Shown one piece after another: positions 9,367-16,600 of a stretch of DNA of 64,000 nucleotides; the stretch's first letter is position 1; each line of letters begins with the position of its first letter. The notes beneath the pieces are model-generated. The model was not told where the DNA came from and ran no database searches. It saw only the letters and a program-made list of their open reading frames with translations. This stretch comes from Streptococcus penaeicida. GTDB taxonomy: Bacteria > Bacillota > Bacilli > Lactobacillales > Streptococcaceae. A program made the position numbers and the translations under genes. The stretch is from NCBI RefSeq assembly GCF_002887775.1, contig NZ_LOCM01000024.1:62001-126000 (forward strand). The letters run 5' to 3'.

Positions 9367-11037
9367 TTATGGTGTCACACTTGAGGTCTGACTACTAGAT
9401 TCGATAGTGACATTTTGTAAGTAATTGTCTTGACCAAGTTTGCCTTTGAAATGATCGCCTGCTTTGATAAATGGAAGATGATCCGGCGTATCTTTGCTGG
9501 CTTTGATTTTATAGACCTTACCTTGTGAGAAGATATAATAAACGGTATTTCCAGAAATCATTTGACTGGCTACTTGTTCAACCTGACCAGAAACTTTTTC
9601 TACTTTCTGACCACTATCAGCTTGCGACGATAAGCCACTGGTGTCGCGGTCCGTAAATTGAGCAATCAAGGCTTCAATATCATTATTGACTGATACTTGT
9701 TGATAATCTTCCGCATCGACCAAAGCATAGGATTTAATCAGACCAGCATCATCTTTCAAGGATACCAAATAGAAAGCTTTTTCATTCAGTTTGACTAAGA
9801 CAGGAGCAGTCGCTTGATAACCCTTCTCTTGGACTTCGCCTTCGGCGGATCGCATCGCTGAGCTCTCAGTCGCTGAAGAAAGCTTGTAATTAGTGACCTC
9901 TCGAGTCCGCATATTGACTAAAATAAAGCCAAGATTTGACGAATCAGCTGTTGCTGAGGTAATACCAGTATAGAGATAGAGGTCTGAACCAATGGTCAAA
10001 TAATTGTAATTATCAGTGGTTTTCTTAACACCTGACTGACTAAAGACGGTATTCCAATAACCATTTTGATAAGTATAATGGTCATTAACTCTTTCCAAAA
10101 CATTTGAGGCTGAATAAACCCGGTCAACCCATTTAGGAATTGCTTTTAAACTGTAATGCTTGGTTTTACCAGTGACAGCATCCAGTAAAATAGCACCTGT
10201 TGGATCGGGTGAAGACAAGCCAAAACGGGGTTTATAAGTAGTTGCAACATAATAAGGATTGCCTTGATCATCCACTTCAAATGATGGATCACCGAAAATG
10301 GTAAAAGGATGGGTAAAGCGTAAATGGCGCAAGGTATCTCGGAAAAGGTACTCAGAACTTGAGTATTTCATTGCCTTTTGTAAGCGAACCAATTGGGCCT
10401 TACCAGTGGTTTGATTGACTTTCACATAGTAATCAATCCCTTCCTGACGATTGGTCGCCCACTTCCAAAAACTCTTATACTCCAAAGGTGAAACGCGATA
10501 AGGTTGTTTACCTATTGTAATTTGACGGTATTCTTTGGAAATACCAAATTGAGACACTTTGTCAATTGTTCCAAGATAGGTATCGCCTATCTTCTCCGCT
10601 GATTCTCGGTCCAGCAAAGCTAAAGTTGAAATATTGCTTTCAGGGAAATCTTTCTTGAAATCTGCACTCTTTACGCTGATCACGTCAGCATAACCCTTAG
10701 CCCTAAAAAGACGGGTATTAAAGAAAGACAAGACCCCAATAACCAGAGCTATCCCAAGAATAGCTAGCGTCAGCCAACGGTTGACACCGGAAAAAAGATT
10801 GAAATTCTGGGTAACATCTTTGACTTTTCCTTTTGGTTTGGCATTGGTAAAAAGACTTTGAATCCCATCTGAAAGAGAGTGGATATAAAGGTTAACCATT
10901 AAAATGACAAGAAGAAAAATAACAAAAAGCCAGAAATCACCGCTCCATATGTTTAAAGGAGGCAGATTGGTCCAATAATAGGAAGCAATGATTATTAGTG
11001 AAATCAGAGCTACCAAAACATCTAATTTTCGTTTCAT
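9367..11037 (-). CDS. Membrane protein with large extracytoplasmic domain, function unknown
   Basis: A 556-residue protein I do not recognise beyond being a conserved streptococcal type. Residues ~5-23, 34-53 and 89-107 are membrane helices; the remaining ~450 residues look extracytoplasmic. They are rich in beta-strand-like segments such as GNPYYVATTYKPR, LLDAVTGKTKHY and DLYLYTGITSAT, a pattern like PepSY or quinoprotein-type repeat folds. The C-terminus is Ser/Thr-rich. There is no lipobox or LPXTG. It is a single-gene unit with an AAAGG SD eight bases before the ATG. Confidence 0.75.
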   Translation of the reverse strand: MKRKLDVLVALISLIIIASYYWTNLPPLNIWSGDFWLFVIFLLVILMVNLYIHSLSDGIQSLFTNAKPKGKVKDVTQNFNLFSGVNRWLTLAILGIALVIGVLSFFNTRLFRAKGYADVISVKSADFKKDFPESNISTLALLDRESAEKIGDTYLGTIDKVSQFGISKEYRQITIGKQPYRVSPLEYKSFWKWATNRQEGIDYYVKVNQTTGKAQLVRLQKAMKYSSSEYLFRDTLRHLRFTHPFTIFGDPSFEVDDQGNPYYVATTYKPRFGLSSPDPTGAILLDAVTGKTKHYSLKAIPKWVDRVYSASNVLERVNDHYTYQNGYWNTVFSQSGVKKTTDNYNYLTIGSDLYLYTGITSATADSSNLGFILVNMRTREVTNYKLSSATESSAMRSAEGEVQEKGYQATAPVLVKLNEKAFYLVSLKDDAGLIKSYALVDAEDYQQVSVNNDIEALIAQFTDRDTSGLSSQADSGQKVEKVSGQVEQVASQMISGNTVYYIFSQGKVYKIKASKDTPDHLPFIKAGDHFKGKLGQDNYLQNVTIESSSQTSSVTP

Positions 11038-11097
11038 AGGATGACCTTTTCTAAAAATGTATTATTTTTTATTATAGCACATTATGAAAGGGATTTC

Positions 11098-11730
11098 TCA
11101 ATTACCATTTTTATAAAGGTGATAAGAATAAATAATAGGAAAAGCAAACATCAGGATTAGAGTGACTGCAAAAACAAAACCGTTGGCAACATTTAAGAGG
11201 CCAAGTATAAACAGTAACAAACCACCAATCACCCAAACTTTTCCCGCTAACCGATGCGTTTTATTCCAGTTATACTCATTATTTAAGGTCCAAGGAACTC
11301 GGATCCCTACAGTATAGTTTTGACGAATTTTTGGTAAATAGTTGCCGAGAACCAAGAAAAAGAGCCCCATAAAGACGTTGACGTTGAGAGTCATGCCATG
11401 GCCAGAGCCAGCGGCTGCAAAGAAGACCATGCTCTGTACAAATAATGAAATAGCTGGGACAATCCAATAAACTAAAGCAGCCATCTTACCAAGACGGGCC
11501 GATTTAGGGTCCTTAGAGACCATCCAAACCACAAAGAGATGTATAACTAACAAAAATAAGGGTAAGAAAATGACGGCAAACGTCTTATCGGAATAATCAT
11601 CAGCTTTACCAGAAAAATCAAAATGGGTCGGTACTTTATCTGGTAATTGCTTCCATAAAAGCAAGCCAATTAAAATTGGTAATAGGGTAACAAAACTAGT
11701 CACTAACAAGCGTTTTTTATTAATTGTCAT
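11098..11730 (-). CDS. sdpI: SdpI-family membrane protein
   Basis: A 210-residue protein with six predicted helices. The N-terminal half is DUF1648 (residues ~10-60: LPDKVPTHFDFSGKADDYSDK) and the C-terminal half is the SdpI domain (PKIRQNYTVGIRVPWTLNN, then NKTHRLAGK). In Bacillus subtilis SdpI gives immunity to the SdpC toxin and, when loaded with toxin, sequesters the SdpR repressor. Here it overlaps an ArsR-type gene by 11 bases, the same sdpRI arrangement, but no sdpABC toxin genes lie nearby. Envelope-stress or bacteriocin resistance is inferred. Confidence 0.88.
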   Translation of the reverse strand: MTINKKRLLVTSFVTLLPILIGLLLWKQLPDKVPTHFDFSGKADDYSDKTFAVIFLPLFLLVIHLFVVWMVSKDPKSARLGKMAALVYWIVPAISLFVQSMVFFAAAGSGHGMTLNVNVFMGLFFLVLGNYLPKIRQNYTVGIRVPWTLNNEYNWNKTHRLAGKVWVIGGLLLFILGLLNVANGFVFAVTLILMFAFPIIYSYHLYKNGN

Positions 11731-11998
11731 TATTCTTATCTCCTTTTAAATCTGATAACCAAACCATGACATCCTCTAAGACCGAGGTGTTAATCTCATA
11801 ATAAATAAAATTTTTAACCTTATTTTCCTCAATCAAATTGGCTTTTTTCAAGATGTTTAAGTGATAAGAAACTGAAGCCTGTGCCAAATCAAATTGCTTG
11901 GCTATGTCACCTGCTGACCACTCACCATCTTTTAAGAGATTGAGAATTTCCCGGCGAACCGGATCGGATAAAGCCTTAAAAGTTTCTGCGAAGCCCAT
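11720..11998 (-). CDS. sdpR: ArsR-family autorepressor SdpR
   Basis: A 92-residue winged-helix regulator. It begins MGFAETFKALSDPVRREILNL, and has the recognition helix DLAQASVSYHLNIL, typical of ArsR. It lacks the ELCVCDL metal-binding helix, so it is not a metal sensor by that criterion. The ending HYEINTSVL-type segment (FIYYEINTSVLED) matches SdpR. A GGAGGTTGGCCA SD region precedes the ATG. Its promoter is flanked by two CTATTT-N12-AAATAG sites, strongly suggesting autoregulation. Confidence 0.88.
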   Translation of the reverse strand: MGFAETFKALSDPVRREILNLLKDGEWSAGDIAKQFDLAQASVSYHLNILKKANLIEENKVKNFIYYEINTSVLEDVMVWLSDLKGDKNNDN

Positions 11999-12012
11999 TG
12001 GCCAACCTCCTT

Positions 12013-12036
12013 CTATTTCGAAATATTTCTAAATAG
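12013..12036. promoter_or_regulatory. SdpR operator 1 (promoter-proximal)
   Basis: A 24-bp site, CTATTTCGAAA...AAATAG, with inverted 6-bp arms separated by 12 bases. It lies just downstream of the sdpR -10, over the likely transcription start. An identical arrangement occurs at 12068-12091. Confidence 0.75.
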
Positions 12037-12064
12037 ATTATAGCACTCCCAAGCTAAAAAGCAA
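12037..12064 (-). promoter_or_regulatory. sdpRI promoter
   Basis: On the minus strand the -35 is TTGCTT (12064-12059), the spacer is 16 bases, and the -10 is an extended TGCTATAAT (TATAAT at 12042-12037). It sits exactly between the two operators. Confidence 0.8.
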
Positions 12065-12067
12065 GAG

Positions 12068-12091
12068 CTATTTCGAAAAAAATCAAAATAG
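12068..12091. promoter_or_regulatory. SdpR operator 2 (upstream)
   Basis: CTATTTCGAAA...AAATAG, the same arms and the same 12-base spacing as operator 1, centre-to-centre 55 bp. It lies just upstream of the sdpR -35 and about 80 bp upstream of the divergent exoA start. Confidence 0.75.
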
Positions 12092-12130
12092 ATTTTAAAG
12101 GTGTGAAAATTCGCTTGATAAAGCCTTTTT

Positions 12131-12139
12131 TGCTAGAAT
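12131..12139 (+). promoter_or_regulatory. exoA promoter, extended -10
   Basis: TGCTAGAAT is an extended -10 (TAGAAT at 12134-12139) 32 bases before the exoA ATG; the -35 is weak. Confidence 0.55.
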
Positions 12140-12170
12140 AGACTTATCTTAAGACAGAAAGAGATTCAAA

Positions 12171-12998
12171 ATGAAACTAATTTCCTGGAATATTGATTCC
12201 TTAAACGCAGCCTTGACCGGCGAATCACCACGCGCACTGCTTTCACGAGCTGTTATCGATACTTTAGTTGCCCAAGACGCTGACATTATTGCTATTCAAG
12301 AAACAAAATTATCAGCAACTGGCCCTACTAAAAAACACATGGAAATTATCGAAAGCTATTTCCCTGACTACGTTCACGTTTGGCGCTCATCCGTTGAACC
12401 TGCCCGTAAAGGCTATGCCGGAACCATGTTCCTCTATAAAAAAGAACTAAACCCAATTGTTTCTTTCCCTGAAATTGGAGCACCTTCAACAATGGATGCT
12501 GAAGGTCGGATTATCACGCTTGAGTTTGATGATTGCTTTGTTACCCAAGTTTATACACCAAATGCTGGAGATGCTTTAAAACGTCTTGAAGACCGTCAAC
12601 TTTGGGATATTAAATATGCAGAATACTTGGCAGAGTTAGATGCCCAAAAACCAGTCTTAGCGACTGGTGACTATAACGTTGCCCACAATGAAATCGACTT
12701 GGCAAACCCAGCCAGCAACCGCCGTTCAGCTGGCTTTACCGATGAAGAACGTGCTGGCTTTACCATGCTTTTAGGCAAGGGCTTCACCGATACCTTCCGC
12801 CACCTCCATGGTGATGTTCCAAACGTCTACACCTGGTGGGCACAACGTAGCAAAACCAGCAAAATCAACAACACCGGCTGGAGAATTGACTACTGGTTAA
12901 CCTCAAACCGTGTGGCTGACAAAGTTCTAAAGTCTGAAATGTTAGACTCAGGGACTCGTCAAGACCACACCCCTATTCTCCTTGAAATTGACCTCTAA
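12171..12998 (+). CDS. exoA: Exodeoxyribonuclease III / AP endonuclease
   Basis: A 275-residue endonuclease/exonuclease/phosphatase-fold enzyme that incises abasic sites and trims 3' ends in base-excision repair. All key motifs are present: WNIDSLNA at the start, QETKL with the metal-binding Glu, GDYNVAHNEIDL (catalytic Asp and Asn), RIDYWL and the terminal DHTPI with the catalytic Asp-His. The length is normal for the streptococcal enzyme. The next gene, an AlkD-type DNA glycosylase, begins two bases after its stop, so the two repair genes are cotranscribed. Confidence 0.95.
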   Translation: MKLISWNIDSLNAALTGESPRALLSRAVIDTLVAQDADIIAIQETKLSATGPTKKHMEIIESYFPDYVHVWRSSVEPARKGYAGTMFLYKKELNPIVSFPEIGAPSTMDAEGRIITLEFDDCFVTQVYTPNAGDALKRLEDRQLWDIKYAEYLAELDAQKPVLATGDYNVAHNEIDLANPASNRRSAGFTDEERAGFTMLLGKGFTDTFRHLHGDVPNVYTWWAQRSKTSKINNTGWRIDYWLTSNRVADKVLKSEMLDSGTRQDHTPILLEIDL

Positions 12999-12999
12999 G

Positions 13000-13662
13000 A
13001 TGACAAGCCAAGAAAAATTTGACCTACTTGAAAAGCGCATGGCCGGACATGCTGAAGCTGGACAAGCTGAAAAAATGGCTGCCTATATGAAAAACCATTT
13101 TGACTTTTATGGCATTCCAGCTGGACCTCGTCGCCTGATTTACAAAGACATCATCGCGGCAGACAAAAAAGCTAAGACCATCGACTGGCAGTTGTTGGAC
13201 CTTGCTTGGGCTAGTCCCAAAAGGGAAATGCACTACTTTGTCTGTGATTATCTAAAAGCTTTGGCTAAATGGCTGAGCTTCGACCATGTTCCCAAACTTT
13301 TAACCTATGCCACCAGCAATCAGTGGTGGGATTCCATCGACCATTTTGACCACATTTTGGGCAGCATTGAGGATTCTAGACGGGATGCATTCATGTTGGA
13401 GCTCTCGCTGTCAGAAGATTTCTGGTTGCGACGCATAGCCATTGATCATCAGTTGGGCAAAAAGGACAAAACCAAGCCGGAACTTTTGGCTGCTATTATT
13501 TTGAACAATCTGGGGTCGTCAGAATTCTTCATCAATAAAGCCATTGGTTGGAGTTTACGAGATTATTCGAAGACCAATCCTGACTGGGTGCGGGAGTTTG
13601 TCAACGAACATCAAAGTCAAATGGCACCACTTTCAATCAGAGAAGCCAGTAAATATCTCTAA
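13000..13662 (+). CDS. DNA alkylation repair protein (AlkD/AlkC-like HEAT-repeat glycosylase)
   Basis: A 220-residue protein of the AlkD superfamily. Landmarks are the start region MAAYMKNHFDFYGIPAGPRR, the WDSIDHF segment (AlkD active-site Trp/Asp region), FWLRRIAIDHQL and FINKAIGWSLRDYSKTNPDWV. Such proteins excise cationic alkylpurines. The ATG at 13000 is one base after the exoA stop; the longer open frame starting inside exoA is unnecessary. A strong terminator follows at 13668. Confidence 0.88.
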   Translation: MTSQEKFDLLEKRMAGHAEAGQAEKMAAYMKNHFDFYGIPAGPRRLIYKDIIAADKKAKTIDWQLLDLAWASPKREMHYFVCDYLKALAKWLSFDHVPKLLTYATSNQWWDSIDHFDHILGSIEDSRRDAFMLELSLSEDFWLRRIAIDHQLGKKDKTKPELLAAIILNNLGSSEFFINKAIGWSLRDYSKTNPDWVREFVNEHQSQMAPLSIREASKYL

Positions 13663-13667
13663 AGGCT

Positions 13668-13706
13668 AAGCATTATCAAGTTTTTTGGTAATGCTTTTTT
13701 CTTTTC
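13668..13706 (+). terminator. Terminator of exoA-alkD
   Basis: AAGCATTA and TAATGCTT pair around a 13-base loop, followed by TTTTCTTTT. Confidence 0.8.
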
Positions 13707-13760
13707 AAAACCTATTCGATACTTCCATCTTTAAAAAGCTGTTTTTTTAAGTCAAATATT

Positions 13761-13789
13761 TTGTCAATTTAAGCAAGTAAAGCTATAAT
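13761..13789 (+). promoter_or_regulatory. Promoter of the VOC gene pair
   Basis: TTGTCA, a 17-base spacer, then TATAAT; near-consensus, 37 bases before the first VOC start. Confidence 0.8.
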
Positions 13790-13825
13790 AACTTATCACT
13801 ATATATTAATAATTGGAGAAACGAA

Positions 13826-14200
13826 ATGATTTCTAAATCTACAACCATGCTTTATGTTAATGACACTGAAGCTGCAATGACTTTTTGGACTGAAAAAATG
13901 GGCTTTGTCATTACTGACCAAGCTGACTCAGAAGGCTTCAAATCTTTTGAAGTTGCCCCATCACTTGATTCAGCAACAAAATTTGGAATCCACAACAAAG
14001 ATATGGTTGCTCAAGCAAACCCAGGAATGAACATTGGCTTCCCATCACTTCTTTTTGAAACTGATGACTTAGAAGCTGAATACAAAACCTTAACTGAAAA
14101 CGGAGTTGCTACTAATCCAATCATGGAATATCAAGGTATGGTTCACTTTACTTTCCAAGATAGCGAAGGCAACTACATCGCTGTTCGTCAAACAATTTAA
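13826..14200 (+). CDS. VOC family protein (glyoxalase/bleomycin-resistance fold)
   Basis: A 124-residue protein with two beta-alpha-beta-beta-beta modules. It starts TTMLYVNDTEAAMTFWTEKMGF (first module) and ends MVHFTFQDSEGNYIAVRQ (second module, with the metal-ligand position near the terminal Glu-Gly-Asn). This is the YyaH/glyoxalase-like VOC group, whose members range from metal-dependent isomerases to antibiotic-binding proteins; substrate unknown. GGAGAAA lies eight bases before the ATG. The second VOC gene follows after 21 bases. Confidence 0.8.
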   Translation: MISKSTTMLYVNDTEAAMTFWTEKMGFVITDQADSEGFKSFEVAPSLDSATKFGIHNKDMVAQANPGMNIGFPSLLFETDDLEAEYKTLTENGVATNPIMEYQGMVHFTFQDSEGNYIAVRQTI

Positions 14201-14221
14201 TTTTCTAAAAGGAGAAAACAC

Positions 14222-14638
14222 ATGGTCACTGCACTAAATGTCTACTTAGTTACAAATGGTAATGGTAAAGAAGCTGTTGAATTCTACAAAGACGCTTTCA
14301 ATGCTGAAATCACTAATTTAATGTTCTGGAAAGACGGTGTTCCAGATTGCCCTAAAGATCGCGAAGACCTTGTCATGAACGCACAAATGGAATTCAATGG
14401 CATCCGTCTTCAATTATCAGATGAAAATCCTGATTTTGAATACAAAGCTGGTGGTAACATGTCTGCAGCACTTATCGTTGATAGCATTGAAGAAGCTCAA
14501 GAACTATATGCTAAATTAACCGTAAATGCTCAAGAAATCGTTATGGAACTCCAAGAAATGTTCTGGAGCCCAGCCTACGCTAACTTTATCGACCAATTCG
14601 GTATCATGTGGCAAATCAATACAGAACTTGCAAACTAA
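14222..14638 (+). CDS. PhnB-like VOC family protein
   Basis: A 138-residue protein of the PhnB / 3-demethylubiquinone-methyltransferase-like VOC group. It shows YLVTNGNGKEAVEFYKDAF near the start, NAQMEFNGIRLQLSD in the middle, and the closing WSPAYANFIDQFGIMWQI, a clear form of the family's ending (FGxxWxI). PhnB proteins have no settled biochemical role. The AAAGGAGAA SD is well placed. It shares the promoter of the first VOC gene and ends at a perfect 14-bp terminator. Confidence 0.85.
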   Translation: MVTALNVYLVTNGNGKEAVEFYKDAFNAEITNLMFWKDGVPDCPKDREDLVMNAQMEFNGIRLQLSDENPDFEYKAGGNMSAALIVDSIEEAQELYAKLTVNAQEIVMELQEMFWSPAYANFIDQFGIMWQINTELAN

Positions 14639-14642
14639 TCCA

Positions 14643-14680
14643 AAAAGAAGTTAGGAATAGAATCCTAACTTCTTTTATTA
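14643..14680 (+). terminator. Strong terminator of the VOC gene pair
   Basis: AAAAGAAGTTAGGA and TCCTAACTTCTTTT form a perfect 14-bp stem with a 6-base loop. A related sequence terminates the next gene at 15687. Confidence 0.9.
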
Positions 14681-14726
14681 TTTTGTCTAAAAGAGACTTC
14701 TTCAAGTAGAGCTTTAAGAGTCACTT

Positions 14727-14755
14727 TTGTTTTTTTAATTTTCTCATGATATAAT
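14727..14755 (+). promoter_or_regulatory. Promoter of the CDF transporter gene
   Basis: TTGTTT, a 17-base spacer, then TATAAT, 30 bases before the ATG. Confidence 0.75.
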
Positions 14756-14785
14756 AATATTATAATTATTAATATAGGAGGACAA

Positions 14786-15688
14786 ATGAATTACAAAAAA
14801 ATAGAAAAAAAGGCATTATTAATCTCTTCAATTGTCAATGGTATTAATGCTTTCGCAGGTATTTTTATTTATATTATCACGGGATTAAACGCACTTTTAC
14901 TAGATAGTGTCTTTTCAGTCATTGGACTTGTTTCTTCGATTGCTGCTGTCTATATTAGTAAAAATAGCCACAAAAAAACTGACAATTTTCCTAGGGGTCT
15001 CTATTTCTTGGAGCCATTATTTGGAGTATTAAAATCAATAGCTACTTTAATGTTACTGCTGATTGCACTTCTTGAAAGTGGCGCAGTCGCTTATTCATAT
15101 TTTACATATGGTGAAGGTGAACTCATCCACACGGGACCCGTTTTACCTTATACAATTATTACAGGTATAATTTGCTTCGTCCTTTCCTACTATAACCATC
15201 GAAAAAATAAGGCAATCAATAATCTTAGTACAATTTTACATGCTGAAAGCAAGGCAAATTTAGTTGACGGTCTTATCTCCATTGGTATCGGAATAACCGT
15301 TTTTCTACTAAAGTTCATCAGTCAAGATGGACAACTGGGCTTTTTCCATTACACAGGTGATTTTTTTATCACGGTAATATTAGTGCTACTTTCCTTTAAA
15401 GAGCCTCTAACGATATTAATCCATTCCTTTAAAGAATTTGCCTATTCAACAGTTCAAAATGATAAACTTGAAGAAGCAATCGTTTATGTCGTTAATCACC
15501 ATCTAAAGGAATATCAAGATGATTATGACATTTTTGTTCATAAACAAGGAATGCAAATAAACGTCAGAATATTAATTTTAGATCTTGAAAGTCATCACAT
15601 TATCAAACAGTTTGCTTTGAAAAAGGCAGATTTATTGAATCATTTACGCAAAAAATTTGATCAAATTCATCTAGAATTTGTTTTCTAA
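14786..15688 (+). CDS. Cation diffusion facilitator (CDF) family transporter
   Basis: A 300-residue protein with about six membrane helices in the first 215 residues and a cytoplasmic C-terminal domain. The CDF landmarks are the TM2 segment LLLDSVFSVIGLVSS and the TM5 segment HAESKANLVDGLISI, which hold the metal-site Asp positions. The TM2 site has Asp rather than the His-rich zinc form, so the metal specificity is open (Fe or Mn possible). A GGAGG SD lies seven bases before the ATG. It is a single-gene unit. Confidence 0.82.
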   Translation: MNYKKIEKKALLISSIVNGINAFAGIFIYIITGLNALLLDSVFSVIGLVSSIAAVYISKNSHKKTDNFPRGLYFLEPLFGVLKSIATLMLLLIALLESGAVAYSYFTYGEGELIHTGPVLPYTIITGIICFVLSYYNHRKNKAINNLSTILHAESKANLVDGLISIGIGITVFLLKFISQDGQLGFFHYTGDFFITVILVLLSFKEPLTILIHSFKEFAYSTVQNDKLEEAIVYVVNHHLKEYQDDYDIFVHKQGMQINVRILILDLESHHIIKQFALKKADLLNHLRKKFDQIHLEFVF

Positions 15689-15722
15689 AAAGAAGTTAGG
15701 AAAAATCCAAACTTCTTTTTTT
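15687..15722. terminator. Bidirectional terminator between CDF and arsC-like genes
   Basis: AAAAAGAAGTT(a)GGA and TCC(a)AACTTCTTTTT pair with one mismatch; A- and T-tracts flank both sides of these convergent genes. Confidence 0.8.
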
Positions 15723-16074
15723 ACTTAAATAATTCTCCGTAGGGTTTACGAGCCCCAATTTGGAGGACTTGGTTATCCTTAACTAAAATGGGACGTTTGA
15801 TTAACATGCCATCTTGGGATAGTATGTGAGCTGCTTCTCCAATTGATAAATCGTCAATCTTATCCTTAAGACCCATTTCTTTGTAAGAGTTACCACTGGT
15901 GTTGAAAAAATTCTTCATGGTGAAGTCTGAAGTCTCCATCCACTCCTTCAAAAGCTCTGCCTTAGGAGGTGTGGTCTTGATATCGACCGTCTCAAAATCG
16001 GAGATATACTGCTTCAAATCTGCCTTGGCTTTTCGACAAGTGGAACATTTTGGGTATTCATAAAACGTGTACAT
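15721..16074 (-). CDS. ArsC/Spx-family thioredoxin-fold protein
   Basis: A 117-residue ArsC-superfamily protein. The redox-type motif CSTCRKAK (Cys11 and Cys14) follows the first strand, and KRPILVKDNQVLQIG matches the ArsC/YffB family. Spx regulators share the fold and a CxxC, but the RRPI and surrounding residues expected of Spx are not clear here. I therefore call the family and not spx. The role may be thiol redox or arsenate-type reduction. The ogt gene ends two bases upstream of its start, so they are cotranscribed. Confidence 0.82.
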   Translation of the reverse strand: MYTFYEYPKCSTCRKAKADLKQYISDFETVDIKTTPPKAELLKEWMETSDFTMKNFFNTSGNSYKEMGLKDKIDDLSIGEAAHILSQDGMLIKRPILVKDNQVLQIGARKPYGELFK

Positions 16075-16076
16075 GT

Positions 16077-16552
16077 CTATCCTTTCTCCTTTTCTAATAG
16101 CCAGATTTTTTTATCAAGGCCACCGGCATAACCTGTTAATTGACCCTGGGATCCCAGAACGCGATGGCAGGGCACAAAAATGCTTAAGGGATTATGACCA
16201 ACCGCTCCCCCGACCGCCTGAGCCGACTTGCAGTTCAAATCCTTAGCTATTTGACCGTAGGTTATTGTTTCCCCATAGGGAATAGTCTGCAAATAGGTCC
16301 AAACCCGCTGGCGAAAGTCGGTCCCTTTTAAAGCAATAAAATCAGCGGCAGTAGCTTTTCCTGGTTAAAATAAGCATCCAACCATTGACAAGCCGCTGCT
16401 AAGGGCGCATTGACTTCCTCCAGTGGAACTTGCTTTATTCCATCTTCAAAGTATTTTTGATTGAGAAACCAGGCTCCAATTAGGGCTGAATCATCCGCAA
16501 TTAAAGAGATAGGACCTAGCAGAGACTGATAAATAGTCTTATATAAAGTCAT
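16077..16552 (-). pseudogene. ogt: Methylated-DNA--protein-cysteine methyltransferase Ogt, frameshifted
   Basis: This suicide repair protein moves O6-methyl from guanine onto its own cysteine. The N-terminal half starts MTLYKTIYQSLLGPISLIAD at 16552 (AGAGGAA SD). The C-terminal half contains FRQRVWTYLQTIPYGET, the helix-turn-helix, and the catalytic PCHRV. The frame breaks at 16346 (minus CTGCCGCTGAT); one more G restores L-L-P-A-D-F-I-A-L-K-G-T-D. With it the protein is about 158 residues, the usual size. It is followed by the ArsC-like gene and preceded by serA. Confidence 0.88.
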
Positions 16553-16574
16553 CTTATTCCTCTTGATAAAGCAA

Positions 16575-16600
16575 GCCTTGAGGTCATTCAAGGCTGTCCT
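16575..16600 (-). terminator. Terminator-like hairpin after serA
   Basis: GCCTTGA and TCAAGGC form a 7-bp stem on the minus strand, followed by TTGCTTT, between the serA stop and the ogt start. Confidence 0.55.

Noticed and set aside
15721..16074. Naming the ArsC-like gene spx
   Set aside because: It has the CxxC and fold but lacks clear Spx-specific residues; family-level naming is safer.
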